From assembly GCF_000237925.1 (NCBI RefSeq), contig NC_031502.1:42719975-42783974 (forward strand): a stretch of 64,000 nucleotides of DNA, in the 5' to 3' direction. The notes under the pieces are model-generated. The model had not been told where the DNA came from. It ran no database searches and saw only the letters and a program-made list of their open reading frames with translations. Source of the stretch: Schistosoma mansoni (Eukaryota > Platyhelminthes > Trematoda > Strigeidida > Schistosomatidae). Shown piece by piece: positions 24,187 through 35,848 of the stretch. Positions within the stretch are counted from its first letter, which is position 1. Every line of letters begins with the position of its first letter. The position numbers and the translations under genes are program-made.

Positions 24187-25334
24187 TTCCCTGTTATGAT
24201 GGCAGAAGTCTTTTAGCTAAAGAATATGCATATCCATGAATATATCCTACGATTTTCGAGCCTTCGTTTTCTAAAGGCTTCTGCTAGATATCAAACGACA
24301 ATGGCTATTTGTAAGCAACTACGACAATTTAGGCCGAACTAGTATTAGTAATTTATATTTATTGAATTATGTATCCATACTGTTGTTTAGTGTAAATTCA
24401 ACTGATAGGTCATTTTAGAAAGAATAATCAAATATTTGTTTTGAAATGGAATGTTTAAGACATTTATTTATTACATGCATTACTTGACTTATAACCAGGT
24501 ATAGATACATTTTGTGTTCATCTCCACTTAACAAAATACATGGCAGTTGTACAACTTAGTGATATGAAAGAGGTAATTTATATGTAATCCCATTTTAGTT
24601 CCCAATTATATAGTTGGAAAAGGCTGAAACAGACAAATGATTGTATATTCAGTAAGCTTAGAAATACTCAAGTTATTTTGTTCGGAAAAGAACAAAGTTC
24701 ATCAATAATGTAGAAAAATTAAGCAAGATATTATTACTTGAATTTATTAACCAGATAAACTTTGAGACTAGATTATACTTTAACACATGGCTATTACCTC
24801 CGATAGAAGTCAATTATGGGATTCACATTGAACTTTTAGACTTTTTCAAAGTATGAATTTCCCTTTGAATACATATTCATTCCTATGAAGTTTAGAATTC
24901 TCGGTCTAGTGTCGGCTATTTTCTGATCATTGGTCAACAAACTAATCGGAGCTTTCTTCTACAAAATAAAAATAATATCTACCATATCATGGAGTTGTTG
25001 TTTAAAATATACTACCTTCTTAAAAATAATACGATCAGTACAATCTTATTATTATAAATTTTCTTCTATTTATCGTAACTAATGGTATAAAAATACATTC
25101 GGACTCCTTAAAATTTGTATTTTTACCATCTTTATTACATGGTTATTTGTCAGTCTCAAGGGCTGAAGCAACAACGTTACTTTAGAATTTCAAAGTGACT
25201 GATATCATCATAGTTTTTGAACACGTATAAATTATCATTGAGTAAAATAACCTATTTTTAGGCTACATCACTGTCACTAACTATTAAAAATTTCATAGAT
25301 GGTACTGAAGATGAGTAATGGAAAACATCATCGT
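23787..25334. other. AT-rich stretch with (TA)n array
   Basis: Contains an uninterrupted TA array at about 24147-24185 and otherwise nothing recognised. Confidence 0.4.
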
Positions 25335-25452
25335 AAAATCGGTAAGTTTCGGGTTCAATACTTGATGGAGTTATATTTGTCCATTGTTGAAAAGTAGAAC
25401 ACAAAAATTGGAATGCCATCATCAAGTGTTCCATGGTTTCTAATAGTTCTCC
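25335..25452 (+). mobile_element. SINE family B, very old copy
   Basis: The order B-box-like GGGTTCAATAC, then TGTTGAAAAG in the place of the core, GCCATCATCAAGTGTTCC in the place of GCCATCCAGTGCTTCC, then ATGGTTTCTAATAG follows the family, with heavy divergence. It explains a 68-residue minus-strand open frame that at first looks like an exon. Confidence 0.5.
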
Positions 25453-28330
25453 ACTTGAAATCAATTTCTGACGAAGACTACCTCGAAATTAAACTGATTT
25501 CTGCAATCAACCAACTAATTATTATTTACTTTTTTAATGAATATTTTCAGAAAAAAAAAAGGCTTTTTATAATCTGAAGTAAAAAAAATAAACATCTACT
25601 CTTTCTGTCATTCATATTACAATAACTTTTGGCTCAAAAACCATATAATATACCTATATTTATAAACAGTTTGAAATAAAACTAGGACGTAAACATAATG
25701 TTACGCTCCAATGATTTAACAAACTGTTTCTTGTTTTCAACTTCAACTATTCATTTTATTAAAAACAACAGTCAATCAAATAAAAGTTGTTTATGTTTTA
25801 TGCCAATGGTAAATAAAACTATTCCAGATTCATCCACGTTTTCTTTATAAAAATATTATTTTATACTTAGTGTAACTTCTGTTACAGTTAAGTGATAATA
25901 AAATCACTTTGGAATGAAAGTATTTGATTGAAATTATAAATATTTCCTGTGAGAATTGACAAGATATCATATTTTAAAAGAAAAATTAAGTTACTCGCCA
26001 AAACACACAAATTTACGTTTTATCCATCAATTCCCTATGTATTTAAAGAAAAATCTTTTAGTAAAAGTGTTTACGCCTGCATTGATCCTACTAATGTTCT
26101 TTATTAAGATATATTTATCACTAGTAATGTTATTCTTGAAATTGTAACATGAATTAACTTTTAAAATCAGTTATACAGTAAATGACTTATGGATTCAGTT
26201 CGTTAAGGATTAAAACGTCAAATTATACAACTTCATTCTCACACCCCATAAACTGACTGAATGTTATAGAATAATATAAGAACAATCATATGTGATGTAA
26301 TCAAATGGATTTATGTAAAGATAAAATATAAGTCAGAATTTTCCAAAACGATCTATTACTTATACAAATAGTTTTGTGATGATTATTTCACTGTTATACA
26401 CATTGGATTATTTCACTTTATTTCAGAAATTTTTCCAGCTTCCATTAAGGACACTTAAAAGGAAATGTATTCAGTATGCAGAATGGTGTAGGTATCATTA
26501 AAATTTCTATGGTACTGTTATGTTATTTTAATTCATGCAAATTTCTAATTTTGAGTTTAATACTCCATAGATTAAGAAGTTTCCACTTAAACTGAAATAA
26601 CTATTCATTAGGATTATTTTACCAAATACCTATGAGAAAATAACACATTATTCTACCTGTCTGCCTGTTTGTAATTGGTTTTTAGAGAAAAATGAACAGA
26701 TAAAGTTGGAAAAGCAGTGACTGTGTTTATTTCATAAACTGATGAAGGAATTCGTATTAGAGCGGTTATAATTTCGATAAAATCCTCTTATAAAAAAGCT
26801 TCGCTTTTAATAGATTGGCTTCTGTCACGTTTAATGTAGAAATAATTTATTTAAATGTATCATTTAAAGGAAAGAAATGTTCCGTGAAATAAAATAAGGT
26901 AGAAATCTTAGGGAAAATATTGTGTGTGATAAGAAAAAAGAAACGAAACGTTACGATAATCTTATTCACTTACCAGACAAAGTGCTTCAAGTCAGTTGTT
27001 ATCATATCAGAGTAAGTATGTGATGATTTCGCTTTGTCATTCTGTTTTGGAAACCCATACAAATTATGGAAAAGTACATAATTATGCTTAACGCCGAAGT
27101 AATGGGACAAATATAAGAATCCCTAATCTTTGTATAATATGATGTTTTAGAGGCTACTACAGGAATAAACTAATTTGATTTGCAAGTAAGTTTTCAGAGG
27201 GAAGAAAAGCAATTTATGTTTACTTAGATACAGCAATAATTTATCAGTAGTTTGCTTTGTAACCGATAAAATGGATTTGTTTATAAGCCAGCTCACATCT
27301 TGTTTTGCATAGTTTATTTGTAACAAACATAAAAACACTATCATTTCATATATATAACTGCACGTACAAACATAAAATAAGGGATTATTTCAAAATGATT
27401 GACAAGATAGAACAAGATATAAGTTTGACTAATTTTTGGTTAAACAAAACAAGAACAGTGATTTGGGTTTTTCTTTCGGATTGTTAGTTCAAACTATTTA
27501 CTTGAAATTGAGATCTCAATGACAGATATTTGCCTCTTGTACTACCCATTTATTCATAGTTGATAAAAATTATTGATAATTTAGACTCAAAATGCAATTC
27601 ACCTAAGCATAGTGGGAAACATGATAAACAAACTAAATAAATAGGTAAACTTCTGATTTTGATAATATTTAGACCATTAAATTTATATTAAAGATTCCTG
27701 TGGTTTAAATTATAAAGTACTTATTAATAAACAGTTAATCTTTCAGTTAGATGCTTATCGTAGTTTAATGTACAATAACATATATAGGTATGTCTGAAAA
27801 ATATTAAATAAATTAAGGCAAGTCTAATGACAATGATGACAATAAAACAAATTACATCACTACTCATAACTATTAAGCAGTACATACGGGTGGTATACTG
27901 TACGATATTGCCACATACTAGTAGTGATAATAATAATAACCTGAATAAACATTTCAACATAGGAGGTAGGATAAAACTAGACAAATTCAGCTTATTAAAA
28001 TAATAATAATAATTTTCTGGTAAAAAGAAGTGTATCAATATTCACTTTCAATATAATAATAATAATAATGAAGAATTATGAGTGAATTCATAAATACACA
28101 CTGAATTGTTAAAACTAGGTAAATTATCATTCAGTTAAATAACCATCATTGGTGACGATAGTTAGTTTACATAGTTTGTTTTCACAAGTTTTGTCAAATA
28201 TTGTTCAAATATTTATTCTTGTTATTATTATCACTACTGGTGTACAATAAGATAAGAGGCAGAAGAACTAGTGTATAAAATAAGAAATTAAATAGTTTAT
28301 ATAATAAGCATGCATAGCCTTCGATCACTC
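25453..28330. other. long AT-rich non-coding stretch
   Basis: About 2.9 kb with no credible gene. Open frames here are Leu/Ile/Phe/Tyr-rich products of T-rich DNA. Confidence 0.4.
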
Positions 28331-28690
28331 GTTTGAATTTTGAGGTGTATCCTACAATCCCAAATATCTTGTCCACTAGTCATCAAATGTTCTGCCTACG
28401 CCGTGTTTTTGATACGCTGGAATTCTTCTATCCTTCTGACGACTCTGACAACTCCGAGGCCACGTTCTGCTACATACCACTTATAAGCAATTTTGTGAGT
28501 AGTGTCCACCACATTGGTACATCTATAATCTAACTGGAAACTAACTTGTGTACGGAATATATCTGAGAGTAGTGGACACCCTTTGGAGATGGCGGTGAAT
28601 TAGAAAGAGTGGATTCCGTAGAATTATATATATGTATATATAATGATGTATATGGTGGGTAACTGCCTCATACTCAACATTGTTAAACTC
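28331..28690. repeat. probable unclassified repeat
   Basis: A GC-richer block (28331-28600), then GGTGGGTAACTGCCTCATAC at 28654. The last motif recurs as GGTGAGTAACTGCCTCATAC inside the repeat mosaic at 54456, which points to a dispersed element. A 66-residue open frame (28336-28533) falls in it. Protein family not recognised. Confidence 0.35.
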
Positions 28691-28764
28691 TATTGATCAA
28701 AATTCAATAAAACTTTGAAATTATCAAGCGAGAACATGACTAATTACTTTAAAAATCTTCCTCG

Positions 28765-28940
28765 TTAACCTAGAGGTCAAACGTCCTCGTGTGAAACGGA
28801 AGATAATGGGTTCGATATCCGGAGGTGGAGTCGCAGATGTGCACTGATAAGGAGTCCCGTACTAGGAAAAAACAGCTGTCTAATGCCTTCTTGTTTTTAC
28901 TGAATGTTTAACTAAGATCGGTTCTTGATATTACCATATA
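28765..28940 (+). mobile_element. SINE family B, diverged copy
   Basis: B box GGGTTCGATATCC, then GTGCACTGATAAGGAGTCCC and a GAAAAAACAG remnant of the second core half. The ribozyme is damaged in both core halves. The tail TAAGATCGGTTCTTGATATT belongs to the GATCGGTTCATGA subfamily. Confidence 0.7.
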
Positions 28941-29835
28941 TAAAGTCCACTTAGTAATTGAATAAAGTTATAAACCTTTGTTTTTCCCACATTCTTTATC
29001 TATTTTCAAATGTACGCCACTCTACATCAAATAACATCCCTCCAATCTTGACACTGAATTTTACCAAACAGTTAAATGTTCAGCTGGATGGAATCAAATT
29101 TACAATTTTTAAGATTTTTAACTGGGAAAAAATTCATCATTCGAACTTATCACTGATCAATAAATGAAAATGAACCAAAAATTGAGCATTGGTGTGATCA
29201 CCAAATCATTTCTTGACCGAGGACTACAAAATATTAGTAATAGATGAATTCTTTCACTAAGCCTCATTCGACCAGTGATACTATAAGTTTCTTATGAATA
29301 CAAATATGGGTTGCTTAATCGAGTCCTTGAGATCAAAACCCCATAAGGGAAAATAGTAAGTATACGATAAATTGCTCTGGATTATTTACCTTGACATACT
29401 GAATGACTACTATCAGTTGAGTGATAGAATGGAACTGTGTATTGCTCACTAAGTTGTCTGATTGCTCGTCCGATACAGTTATCTCCACAGGGGCAGTGGA
29501 ATTGATAGATACACATAAATCTGATAAAATCAGGCAATTCGTCATTTAGTTAAGGAACCCTCATAGCTCGTCTAGAAAAAGAGTAGCTCTATATAACAAT
29601 AAGTATAGTCCAACCTCAATCACATCTTTTCTAATCTTAAATGTATCATTTTAAAATTTTTATTCCCTTATAATATTGTTAATTATATTTTAACACATGT
29701 ACTCTTTACAATTATTTGGTATAGTTGACCATGCACTATATGAATCTTCTATTTCAATTTCTATTTTTTATTTTCATGTAAGAAAAGAAAGAATTAATTT
29801 ATCCGGCTATATTTCAGTAAACGAAGATTAAATGG
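28941..29835. other. AT-rich non-coding stretch
   Basis: No recognised feature. Confidence 0.4.
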
Positions 29836-30048
29836 CTTATAAGCGAAGATTGATAATGGATAACAGTGGAATCCAAGAAGCGCATTTCGTCCCATTCGGG
29901 ACTCGTCAGCTGGATGTACCTGCATCTCAGAGTTGATATTCACTTTGGAACTTGAACCCAGTACCTTTCACTTCAAACGCCATCGCGTTATCCACTCGGC
30001 TATTAAGTCCTGATAGCCACTTGCTTGTGCGATGGGGTGAAGATTAAA
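29836..30048 (-). mobile_element. SINE family A, tRNA head plus ribozyme
   Basis: Minus copy with tRNA-like head (B box GGTTCAAGTTCC), body and complete ribozyme. Its upstream segment X is missing, and the element abuts a (TA)n array at 30049-30073. Confidence 0.9.
29871..29915 (-). ncRNA. hammerhead ribozyme in SINE A, intact core
   Basis: ATCCAG, core CTGACGA, a stem II of GTCCC/GGGAC around CGAAT (fully paired), core GAAA, cleavage triplet TTC, then TTGGAT. Core and stem II are intact. The cleavage triplet differs from the family's GTC but still fits the NUH rule. It is a good candidate for activity. Confidence 0.85.
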
Positions 30049-30075
30049 ATATATATATATATATATATATATTTT
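30049..30075. repeat. (TA)n microsatellite
   Basis: A TA array directly at the 5' edge of the SINE A copy. Confidence 0.9.
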
Positions 30076-31198
30076 TATTTTAAAGCATAAACATATCATT
30101 AAATAAAGATTCTTCATATCATAACATTTGATCTAACATTGTCCATAAATTAGCACATTTATTAACATTCATTCTAAGTTTATCTTGAATTAAAATTGAC
30201 TTCATTGTACATGTTGTTGTTGTGTTTTTTTTTGTTTCGTAAAGAGAAAGAAGGAGATAAATTGTAGAGGATATAAGAAAGGAAGTGTTTAAATATGCTT
30301 ATGGAATAAATGTAATACTAAGAATAATGATAACACTAATAAAGTTAACTATATATTAAGGAATAGATAATCATTACTGTGTATTATGTTGTTTCATTCC
30401 TTTTGTTATTATCGTCTTTTCTTCTTTTTTTTACAAGATAAAAAAAGGTTGTAACTATGATTAATACTTTGCATTTCATTGATTAGAATCTTGTCTTTGT
30501 TTAAGCCTAAATAAATAAAACGATAATTTTATTCAATGATAACCTATGATAAGATAGAATAATCTTGCCACAATATAAACTATTCAACATAAAAATTTAA
30601 GTGAAAGCTACAAAAAAAAACAGAACAAACGAAGAAGGAAAAATAAATTAAAAAGAAGAAAAAGAATTAGATTCCTCATTCTAATATAACTTCATTAAAA
30701 TAAGAGTAATTAATTTTTTTTTTTAAAAAATGAGAAAAACAAAGATACATTAGGGATAAGTAATTACAGATAATTATTTTCAATAAAAGGTATTGAAACA
30801 ATTTAGTTTATCAATGTATTTTCTATATATGAAACTTATTTGAATAACATTGAAAAAAATAATAATAATAAAACCAAGGCTAATCAATATGAGCACTAAC
30901 CTTTTCTTTAACAAATTTAATATATAAAAATTGAGTAACAATGTTCAATATTAGAACATTCGTTTTGTTTTTGTTTTTAAAGTACTGTGAGGATACATTT
31001 TTTCTAAGTATGAACATATATGGATTACTTTTGTAACGAAAAAAAGGGACTGAAAACCAATTCACTCGTTAATTTATCTTAGTTCATTCAAATTGTTCAC
31101 GTGGATTTCGATTTTATTATTCAGACTTTAATGGAATTGATTTATTACGTGACATGCTATTTACCTTAAATGTTATATCTGTATGATTTTGTTATTTT
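30076..31198. other. AT-rich, A/T-run-rich stretch
   Basis: Low-complexity A and T runs. No exon or named repeat. Confidence 0.4.
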
Positions 31199-31199
31199 T

Positions 31200-31358
31200 C
31201 GCGAGCGAGATAGATAGGTCCTGGGTTCGAATCTCGCGAGGTGAGATCGTGGATGAGCACTGCTGAGGAGTTCCACAATGGGACAAAATGGCCGTTCAGT
31301 GCTTCCAGGTTTTCCATGGTGGTCTAGCTTCAATTGACTCATGATTTCAACAATATAA
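31200..31358 (+). mobile_element. SINE family B, 5'-truncated
   Basis: Plus copy starting just before the B box (GGGTTCGAATCTCGCGAG), then ribozyme and ATGATTTCAAC tail. The second core half reads GACAAAAT instead of GACGAAAC, losing the core G (G12), so cleavage is not expected. Confidence 0.9.
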
Positions 31359-31812
31359 AGACGCTTTGTTACAATCATTATTAAAAAATGGATATTTTGG
31401 TTAGTTTTTTTTATTATAAAATTATTTCAGCACTATGACCGATATTATCAATGTGACTGAATGACTATTGAAAACATCAAAAACATAGATCATTACTCAA
31501 TGATTTAAAGGTATCTTACTCACTATGAAACCTGAAGGTTTTAGATGAGAATCTTTGTAAGGTTATGGTGATATATCATTGCGAAGGTCAAAATGATAAA
31601 ATAAATATTATCCAATGTTTTGTAAATGTTTTCACTATTTCATGAGTTGTAAAGGGAATTTATTATAAAATAAAGAATTTTCACAGATATTTTTGACTTC
31701 ATATTAAACTTTAAGTTTGATAGTTGAAATTTTAAGTCTTAATGATTTGATTGGATTATATATATCAAATTGTTAAAGTCCTACCGTAAAAACCGAATCA
31801 ATGATGGTATCG
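31359..31812. other. AT-rich non-coding stretch
   Basis: No recognised feature. Confidence 0.35.
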
Positions 31813-31968
31813 TAGTGTGGTCTACTTACATCCATATAAGTAGTATATGGCGATGATCAGACATAGAATGTATTTTGGCAGGGTAGGGTTATCAGAATTT
31901 AGTGAGATAGTCTGTAGTATGTGAATAAATACATTCGATTGTCCCTACTCGTGTTCTTGTTCTTTACA
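31813..31968 (-). repeat. dispersed repeat D, copy 3 (internally deleted)
   Basis: The reverse complement matches both ends of the 9184-9486 repeat: TGTAAAGAACAAGAACACGA ... CTCACTAAATTCTGATAACC, then jumps to GCCAAAATACATTCTATGTC ... AAGTAGACCACAC. About 150 internal bases are absent. Confidence 0.7.
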
Positions 31969-32584
31969 GTATGTCTTGAGAAGTTAAATATATTTGAATT
32001 GATTTGTGTTCATTTTGTAGTTATATTCTTTTACGGTTGTTGTTAGTAACATTCGTTACATTTATTTATATTTACTCTTTACTGATAAACTCATTTAAAC
32101 GTGATTATTGTCTCTGGATAAAAACTGAACAAACTGCTATTGACAAATCAAAGGTTTTTTGAAGTAGAGGTCAATAATAACATCTCTAATGGGTTTTACT
32201 CAAATTAAGTTTGATAATCGTGACTATTAAACTGGTTAGAGTTTGCTATTCCTAAAATAAACTCATAAGTAACTATTAATATAGGAGTGTCGAAATAAAA
32301 ATCATTCCATTAACTGTCTCGTAATTTTCAGGTGATTACTCATCTTCCTGAAACTTACTCTTTTAATAGAAAATATATATTCACTGTGTTAAATAGATTT
32401 ATCATAGAAATCAATATTAATACATTTATTCATTTTACTACTCTTTTTATTTTTGATTGTTTATTATCGATAGATACAGTCGTTCTTTGGGCTTAAACAT
32501 TGAAATATTGAAAATTCAAGTTGTATTGAAAATATTTCACAAACTATTTCAAATGACCAACAAATAATTTCTGTCTCTTTAAAC
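31969..32584. other. AT-rich non-coding stretch
   Basis: No recognised feature. Confidence 0.35.
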
Positions 32585-32589
32585 AAAGA

Positions 32590-33002
32590 TGTTATGTCTG
32601 AAGCGGTTTCGAATTCACTTGGTCAGCGAACGGAACAAAGACTTGTGACCAGAGACCAATAATCTATCTATACTGACGCGTCCCAGACTCAGTTCACTAG
32701 AGTGAGAAGTCCAAGTTGGAAGTGGGGAAGATATATTCTGTAGGCAGCCAGAGACACAAGCAATCGCGAAAGAAATCAAACGTATATATAAAGCATAAAA
32801 TTGTCCTTGGGAAGCATTACAAAATAGCACACTAAAAGATACAACGGAACAATAGCGTTTAAGATATTTCCAAGTGGGAAATACGACTCGAAGGTAAAAA
32901 GAGCGCTTTTGGCGCGAAGACAAAGAAATTCAAACTTTCAAAATAAAATTACAAAAATAAGTCATTTACTAAGTAAGTTCTGGGGATTTTACATCCCCAA
33001 CA
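32590..33002 (-). mobile_element. solo LTR of an old LTR retrotransposon
   Basis: A 413-base block that on the minus strand begins TGTTGGGGATGTAAAATCCC and ends CAGACATAACA (TG...CA). It is flanked by the identical 5-base sequence AAAGA (32585-32589 and 33003-33007), the size of target duplication typical of Gypsy-like elements. No internal coding region, primer site or second LTR is present, so it is the product of LTR-LTR recombination. The named family (Saci or Boudicca type) was not determined. The clean flanks suggest moderate age. An open frame inside it is not a gene. Confidence 0.8.
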
Positions 33003-33007
33003 AAAGA

Positions 33008-33835
33008 CATGGTATCCAATCAAATATTTGATTTCACTATTTATTTAATTAATGGTTGTCTCATTTTATAGGGGAATATGTCTACTTTTGATGGATGTCT
33101 CTATAAAAAATTTGATGAGAATATAGAAACTACTCATTAGTTACTGAACAGTTTATTAATCTAGCTTATATGATAAATATTATTTTAATCAATATGTTAC
33201 CAGTTAAGTAGAATGAAGGAGACATTTATAAGTGTACTCTTAGTGTCTTTGTAAAATAAATAAATAACTACTTGAAATCAATTTCTAAATGAGCAGCAGT
33301 AATGTACTTTACGGAAGGATATCAACTATCAAGGTTTGAAATGAACTCTTGTTGGTGTTAGTAAAGTGAACTAATTTAGTCTATTCTCAATTTTAAAAAG
33401 TTGAGCACTATGGTAAAAGAGTTAATATTAGATCTGAATTAAAATGTGGTACACTCCGATGTATGTCTTGACTATGTTATATTTTAATCATTTTGACTAG
33501 TTACAGATAGTGAACTGATAAGATAAATGAAATTCGGAGATTTCTGCACAAGTTTGATTTAAGTATAGATGATATAAAAGAATCAAAACTGAAATATTTA
33601 GGCTTTATGGATTTAGATGTTATGTACAAAGATTTATGGATATAGTAGTTGAAATCATTCACTTCAAGTCGTCAACTTTTTTTATCAAGTGCAGTGCGAT
33701 CTGTTGTTATGTCAAATAATACTGTAGTTTGAATTTTTATGTTTGCACTCTTATATTCTGATGCAAACCGAAAATCCGTACCTTTAGTAGTGACGAATGC
33801 TATCAAATTATTTTAACACATTATTTAGTGATTCA
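33008..33835. other. AT-rich non-coding stretch
   Basis: No recognised feature. Confidence 0.4.
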
Positions 33836-34098
33836 TTGAAGTCATGAATTGATCTATGTTAGCACACCATTGAAAATGTGGAAGCACTTGACATCTGTCT
33901 CGTTCTAGCATGGGATTCCTCAGTAGTGCAAATTCATTATCTCTCAACAGGGGATGGAAACTGGGACATTCGGTATCGCAAAAGAACTCTTAACCTCTAG
34001 ATTAATGATCCGGCATCTAGAGCTGTTAATGTCTGACACCAATTTGATTTAGATCAGTTCACGATTACAACGAAATTTAGCAATATCCATAACTTCAT
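33836..34098 (-). mobile_element. SINE family B, diverged, with inverted termini
   Basis: A minus copy (33836-34040) with a degraded B box and a recognisable GGCATCTAGAGCTGTTAATG head. It is followed by a plus-strand tail (34045-34098, GATTTAGATCAGTTCACGAT ... AATTTAGCAATATCC). The two ends are inverted relatives of the GATCGGTTCATGATTTCAA tail. Confidence 0.65.
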
Positions 34099-35280
34099 AC
34101 TGAAAATTAGTTATTTCCCAGATTTGAAAAGACCCATCTTGTCTTTTCTTTTCCTGACTAATTTGGTATAAATATGACTGAAGTGTGATGTTAATGTAGT
34201 GGTGATGTAGGTTAGGCCCATATGATTCGTATAGTAGCTTCTACTTTTATACCTACAAGGACGCAACACAATACCATTTAAGGTACATTTGATAATTTCA
34301 CTAAATACGTATAATACAAAGATATATATATATCTAAAAACACTAAAAATTGAGGCTGATGAATTCAATAAATGTTTAAAATCCTGAAAACTTTAATAGA
34401 TATTATGATTAATAATAATAATAACAACAATGATAATGGCTTTATTCATTATTAGAAGTTTTGGTACAGTTTCAATGACCCGAAAATCTGACTTCGATTA
34501 TGATAAACTAGTGAATAAGCTATGAATATAATTATTCGGTTTAATTCCGTATACTTCACCTAGGTCAAACCCGTTTAAAGCCAAATATGGACTAGATTGA
34601 ATATACTTATTCCTGGGATTCGATTACTCAGACAGAAATTACGAGAAGTAGGAAATCGAAGGGAAACGGAGGAGGCAAGCTTGCCAACCCCATTTGATGT
34701 AGCGTGACTCACTATGTATAACCAGACAAAAATAAGCTAAAGACATATGGTGAATAGGGTAAGCGATTTACACAATGCACTGACATAAAAACAATAGATG
34801 TTATAAGCGAATAATTCGCAAGGTCAAAATGTGACTCAAGTAGAATAAATCAATTGGTTTGTCTGAAAGTTAGAATAATCTTGCACTAGATACTATACAG
34901 TAATCAGTCCTTAATACCAGTTTCACTCTGTTACAATAACCTTGACCTGAACATACATTCAAAGTATTTTTATACAGAATTTATATGTCATAGATATTTT
35001 TGAAGTGGTTAATTTCTTCAATTCATCTTCAGTGGCTAATTTCATTTTAAGTCCAGTTTCTACAACTATTTCTTTCATCTGTTAAATATTGTATGCAACA
35101 ATTCCAATAGGATAAACGAAGAAGAAAGTATGCCAACACATGAAGTGTTCCGGTTTAAGATTTTCAGTATTTACTATTGCAATGAGTGGCATGCTTTTCA
35201 TAATATTGAGTAAGTATACACAGTTAGAATTTATAATTATTCTGTCCAAACAAATTCAAAAAAAAACAGAAAGGTTCATT
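34099..35280. other. non-coding stretch
   Basis: AT-rich, with a GC-richer island at about 34600-34760 that is probably an unclassified repeat. No exon was recognised. Confidence 0.35.
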
Positions 35281-35310
35281 ATAAGCAAAGATGGATAGTG
35301 GAACTCGTCC
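35281..35310 (-). mobile_element. SINE family A, tiny tail fragment
   Basis: ATAAGCAAAGATGGATAGTG matches the family's 3' end on the minus strand. A further CTCGTCC could be part of the ribozyme after a deletion. Confidence 0.5.
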
Positions 35311-35591
35311 CAAAAATGACGAAACGTCAACTAAATTACATGTACAATTTTATTGTTCATGAAGTATTTAAAATAGAAATAGGAAGTCAAATCAAGACAA
35401 GAAAATATATGAACGAAAACTACATTTCTGTGAACTTTGAGTTATACTTCAGGAACTCATTGAATGCCTTCAACACAATGGTTTAATCACAGGACTTTAA
35501 TCGCTAAGAATATATTGACATTGAAAAGAATAATTCAACTAATCTTATCATCATTACTTTCTGGCCTTTGTATGTGTGATTTATAACTTTA

Positions 35592-35848
35592 CAATATATT
35601 TTTATTATCAGAAGGGATTTTGTGGAGATTTAGTATTTTCATAGTTGCAAGCGTGAGTCAATTGAAGCTAGACCACCAAGGAAAACCTGGAAGCACTGGT
35701 GCGAGACTGGTAGATCCTGGGTTCGAATCTCGCGAGTGCAGGATCGTGGATACGCGCTGCTGAGGAGTCCCATAATAGGACGAAACGACCGTCCAGTGCT
35801 TCTAGGTTTTCCTTGGTGTTTTAGCTTCAATTGACTCACGCTTGCATA
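35592..35848. mobile_element. SINE family B, fold-back copy
   Basis: The left part is a minus-strand 3' tail (35592-35699). It joins directly to a plus-strand copy starting at GCGAGACTGG with B box GGGTTCGAATCTCGCGAG, ribozyme and tail. The arms 35646-35699 and 35793-35846 are 54-base inverted repeats with three mismatches. Both arms share variants found nowhere else in the family here: GCAAGCGTGAG for the usual GAAATCATGAG, and CCAAGG for CCATGG. One arm was therefore copied from the other. Confidence 0.9.
35754..35799 (+). ncRNA. hammerhead ribozyme in SINE B, intact
   Basis: GCGCTG, core CTGAGGA, fully paired stem II GTCC/GGAC around CATAATA, core GAAA at 35782-35785, stem III ACGACCGT, cleavage triplet GTC at 35791-35793, then CAGTGC. 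Stem I pairs with one G-U. It is the best-preserved family B ribozyme in the window together with 56121-56168. Confidence 0.85.

Noticed and set aside
25258-25464. 68-residue minus-strand open frame that resembles a terminal exon
   Set aside because: Its position and sequence are explained by a heavily diverged plus-strand SINE B (25335-25452), and the best upstream acceptor would include an in-frame stop.
27724-28038. 104-residue hydrophobic minus-strand frame
   Set aside because: Composition is what T-rich DNA gives by chance. There are no splice sites, start context or family resemblance.
32615-32923. 102-residue minus-strand frame
   Set aside because: It lies wholly within a non-coding solo LTR.
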